Origin: Lachnospiraceae bacterium
Lineage (GTDB): Bacteria; Bacillota; Clostridia; Lachnospirales; Lachnospiraceae
NCBI GenBank assembly: GCA_024403235.1
Contig: JAKSSF010000005.1
Span: forward strand, 33,433 to 97,432
Reading direction: 5' to 3'
DNA length: 64,000 nt
The position numbers and the translations under genes were made by a program. The first letter of the stretch is position 1, and every line of letters begins with the position of its first letter. Shown here piece after piece: positions 63,001-64,000 of the stretch. The notes under the pieces were generated by a model. The model ran no database searches. It saw nothing but the letters and a program-made list of their open reading frames with translations, and had not been told where the DNA came from.

Positions 63001-63238
63001 AGTAATTCCAAGGTACGATTCTGAAGATCCTGCGCATTTGCTTGTAGTAGAGCATACAAGAATACTTACTGAGAGTTGGATAGATTATTGCCAAAATAAC
63101 AAAGAAGGAATTTATATTCTACCAAATAGTGGCACTCTCAATAGTAGGCGTAAGAAATTGCAGGCTGTTTTACGTAATCTGCAACAGTATGAAAGTTATG
63201 AAAGTGCTTGTAATGCAGTGATGGGAGTAGAGAATTAA
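60014..63238 (+). CDS. Large type IIG/ISP-like restriction-methylation protein
   Basis: A 1074-residue protein. The N-terminal domain (residues 1-130) has GFADSVVGKTAIEYEKNL: D71 and E80-Y-E82 in a PD-(D/E)XK-like arrangement, the usual lysine position being Glu, so cleavage is not certain. The methyltransferase core has motif X (LLGQDFTPHWVASHMAEK), motif I LDMCCGSGVFLIETI near 383, and motif IV ISNPPWLAM near 603, separated by an unusually long insertion. The C-terminal 400 residues should be the target recognition part. The ATG overlaps the upstream TGA. A hairpin terminator follows. Confidence 0.85.
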   Translation: MNKTELKDFVQLAQNEINNGSVEDKLRHILSAHLPSIFPENPWWVQEHVMGTETYMHFSSSTGKSRHGFADSVVGKTAIEYEKNLTIKAIFDEGYYQVREYCAALCNMGIDYNEILGILSDTVRWYGYKIEIVGNKDESRLYGAEDIKLIEEDSIDLSLNSDLEFTRFENFTQKYLNRSSSRILNAKALSLDFGTESIFYRKRIENFKSVVNTAMSEKNVYAELIKSVWQNFVAYLGASDYGAFSEETYVNEYYLVTVAKVICANIISENSLISSDDEIKEILNGKYFEQRNIMNLVDYDYFGWLNNSPYVELIIPTIRQVQEQLSCYDFKLVPVEDIFGELLAQLSKREHRLLLGQDFTPHWVASHMAEKVLGEISESPRMLDMCCGSGVFLIETIKAVRKKYGIDIDSYSQEKDDIVFSCTMGFDIDPLAVMLAKVNWVMSMKDLFPLHRGTIIIPVYHADSLFVATPVSHDLSDDNQGVLRLHFDGNRVDIPSYMVNAKHRNTFDSFMSKCYKLAMVRAMNKETELSDNQLDNLVSAIEMEANVRQSKEEEQAQRVSAYALVLQLERLQREGRNGIWHFILNNSYRPGLVEHQFNCIISNPPWLAMSKLADNPYKKTLLEKNDKLGIKPPGAAHLHMELASTFLLAAVDKYLKDEGKWLCVMPGSLMSGYNHEPLRREKYLSSYSQIGTSIDTIWELPITTFKNKAIVLGGKKTDDATVYPLIGRNYTEINQYEECEYTLNVQGKRSAWTNRGSDADVIDLINAEPWMFNQGADVFPRTALFHTYTKQGNGSWKIEKIEKTSELFYLISESKKNIGNDIEVNGFDDKYMYDCFISKHLSPFILSEPAKALIPGVKEKGIWKPIMADDIALMNPSTAKVFEEIESGTGISLYELLVDKINIYGKLYKQNFSSGRWLVLSNAGGSNPCAAYIDLEKYDLSKLIIDQTLYWYVASSEEEALFITGMINSTALNEAIKDFQPDGGFGKRHIHTLPYKVIPRYDSEDPAHLLVVEHTRILTESWIDYCQNNKEGIYILPNSGTLNSRRKKLQAVLRNLQQYESYESACNAVMGVEN

Positions 63239-63247
63239 TTAAAAATC

Positions 63248-63285
63248 AGCGGCCTCTGGCATAGTACCGGAGACCGCTATCTTTT
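63248..63285. terminator. Bidirectional terminator
   Basis: AGCGGCCTCTGG (63248-63259) and CCGGAGACCGCT (63267-63278) pair with one mismatch and one G-U. T-runs follow on the plus strand (63281-63285, later 63291-63296) and on the minus strand, ending both the methyltransferase operon and the DNA polymerase gene. Confidence 0.85.
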
Positions 63286-64000
63286 TAATCTTTTTTATAA
63301 AATTTGGTCTCGTAGCCATCGCCTCTGATCAGGATATCCGGCATCCAGGCAGGGGACTGTCCCATGACAGAAGTGATGCTGTTGACATCAACATCTTCAG
63401 GACATTCAATAATAAGCTCATCATGAACATGACCGCATATCTGCTGATCAGAGAGGTTGTGCATAGCATAGCAGAGAAGGTCCCTGGAAACTGCTTGTAC
63501 GATATTCTCTACAAACTTCGGACCGTAGGATTCGATGCGTTCCCATTTCTTGGTGGAGCCAATACCTTCATAGGTGACGGATTCGCCGCCGAATCTGTTT
63601 TCGCCAATCTTAGGCTTGACGTAGCTGAGCACTCTGCCGGAAGGAAGCTTGATGAGGAGCATGCCACTTTTATAACAGAAGTGGACTCCGTTTACTTCAG
63701 TAGGAATGCGTTTCTTGATGGCAGTCTTTACTGCATTATCAACATTCCACCAGAAGGCTGTGATCATAGGATTAGAATTACGCCAGGAATCAACCAGTGG
63801 CTGTAGTTCTTCCTCTGTTAATCCCATATCTAAAGCTCCCATAGATTTCAGAGCACCTACGGATCCGCCGTAGCCAAGTGCAAGTTCAGCAATTTTGCCC
63901 TTTTGTCTGAGGTGAGAATTTACACCATGCTTTTCGACAGGAATCCCAAACATTTGTGAAGCAGAAGCACAGTAAATATCTTTACCTTCAGCAAATACTT
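63285..64000 (-). CDS. Phage-type family A DNA polymerase, 5' part outside window
   Basis: The frame is open to base 64000 with no stop, so only the last 238 residues are seen; an internal ATG at 63953 is not the start. LRQKGKIAELALGYGG is the finger-helix (motif B) region and GHVHDELIIEC is palm motif C with the catalytic Asp. This is the C-terminal polymerase domain of a family A enzyme of the kind found in Firmicutes prophages and related elements. It points to a phage replication module continuing to the right. Confidence 0.9.
   Translation of the reverse strand, partial: VFAEGKDIYCASASQMFGIPVEKHGVNSHLRQKGKIAELALGYGGSVGALKSMGALDMGLTEEELQPLVDSWRNSNPMITAFWWNVDNAVKTAIKKRIPTEVNGVHFCYKSGMLLIKLPSGRVLSYVKPKIGENRFGGESVTYEGIGSTKKWERIESYGPKFVENIVQAVSRDLLCYAMHNLSDQQICGHVHDELIIECPEDVDVNSITSVMGQSPAWMPDILIRGDGYETKFYKKD

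Larger units (their letters stand above)
50384..64000. mobile_element. Probable prophage or integrative element, with a restriction-modification island
   Basis: The content changes at about 50.3 kb from housekeeping genes to an orphan methyltransferase, iteron-like repeats, RHH and XRE/ImmA regulators, small peptides, GNAT/ASCH genes, a restriction-modification operon and a phage-type DNA polymerase. The region looks more A+T-rich by eye, most clearly at 56-63.2 kb. No integrase, attachment site or tRNA is visible, so boundaries are uncertain and the right end is outside the window. Confidence 0.5.

Overview
The window looks like chromosome of a Gram-positive, low-G+C, motile and probably spore-forming Clostridia member; Lachnospiraceae is my best guess. 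The signs are the mbl-flhO-flhP-type flagellar neighbourhood, a YvyF-type flagellar protein, a cdaA-cdaR-glmM operon, a Spo0A-type DNA-binding protein and strong AGGAGG-type ribosome binding sites. The first gene is cut by the left edge and the last by the right edge. I saw no rRNA or tRNA gene, no CRISPR array and no intact insertion sequence.

Bases 1-17.2 kb are core genome: an aconitase-family hydratase, an MreB-type cell-shape protein with two FlgG-family rod proteins and a rod-binding protein, RecD2 helicase, ComF, YvyF, two unknown membrane proteins, the c-di-AMP synthase/regulator/GlmM operon, HPr, 2-isopropylmalate synthase and a DUF3048 lipoprotein.

Bases 17.2-45.6 kb are a long surface-glycan region. 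It holds a rhamnose-pathway reductase, GT-C type membrane enzymes, about ten glycosyltransferases, a phosphoglycosyl transferase that would start the chain, a Wzz-like protein and an EpsG-like polymerase. Next comes a pseudaminic acid module (PseB, PseC, PseF, then PseG and PseI on the opposite strand). No PseH acetyltransferase is visible; an ATP-grasp enzyme and a PLP-dependent decarboxylase sit in the module, followed by a candidate sialyl/pseudaminyl-type transferase and a membrane acyltransferase. A stand-alone Spo0A effector domain with two 0A-box-like sites lies inside this region.

Bases 45.7-50.2 kb return to housekeeping genes: cysteine synthase, a Na/Pi cotransporter with a PhoU domain, and an ABC-F ATPase.

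Bases 50.4-64 kb look like accessory or mobile DNA. They contain an orphan DNA methyltransferase; a non-coding stretch with iteron-like repeats at 20-21-base spacing; a ribbon-helix-helix protein with a palindromic operator; small peptides and a large hairpin; an XRE/ImmA regulator pair sharing an operator-like sequence with a nearby small gene; an ASCH/GNAT/P-loop trio; a small XRE controller followed by three overlapping methyltransferase-type genes, the last a large type IIG/ISP-like protein with a nuclease-like N-terminus; and a phage-type family A DNA polymerase running off the edge. I read this as a prophage or integrative element carrying a restriction-modification island. The three-methyltransferase operon is the strongest candidate for an undescribed system. 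The pseudaminic acid locus with an ATP-grasp enzyme and no PseH is the second.
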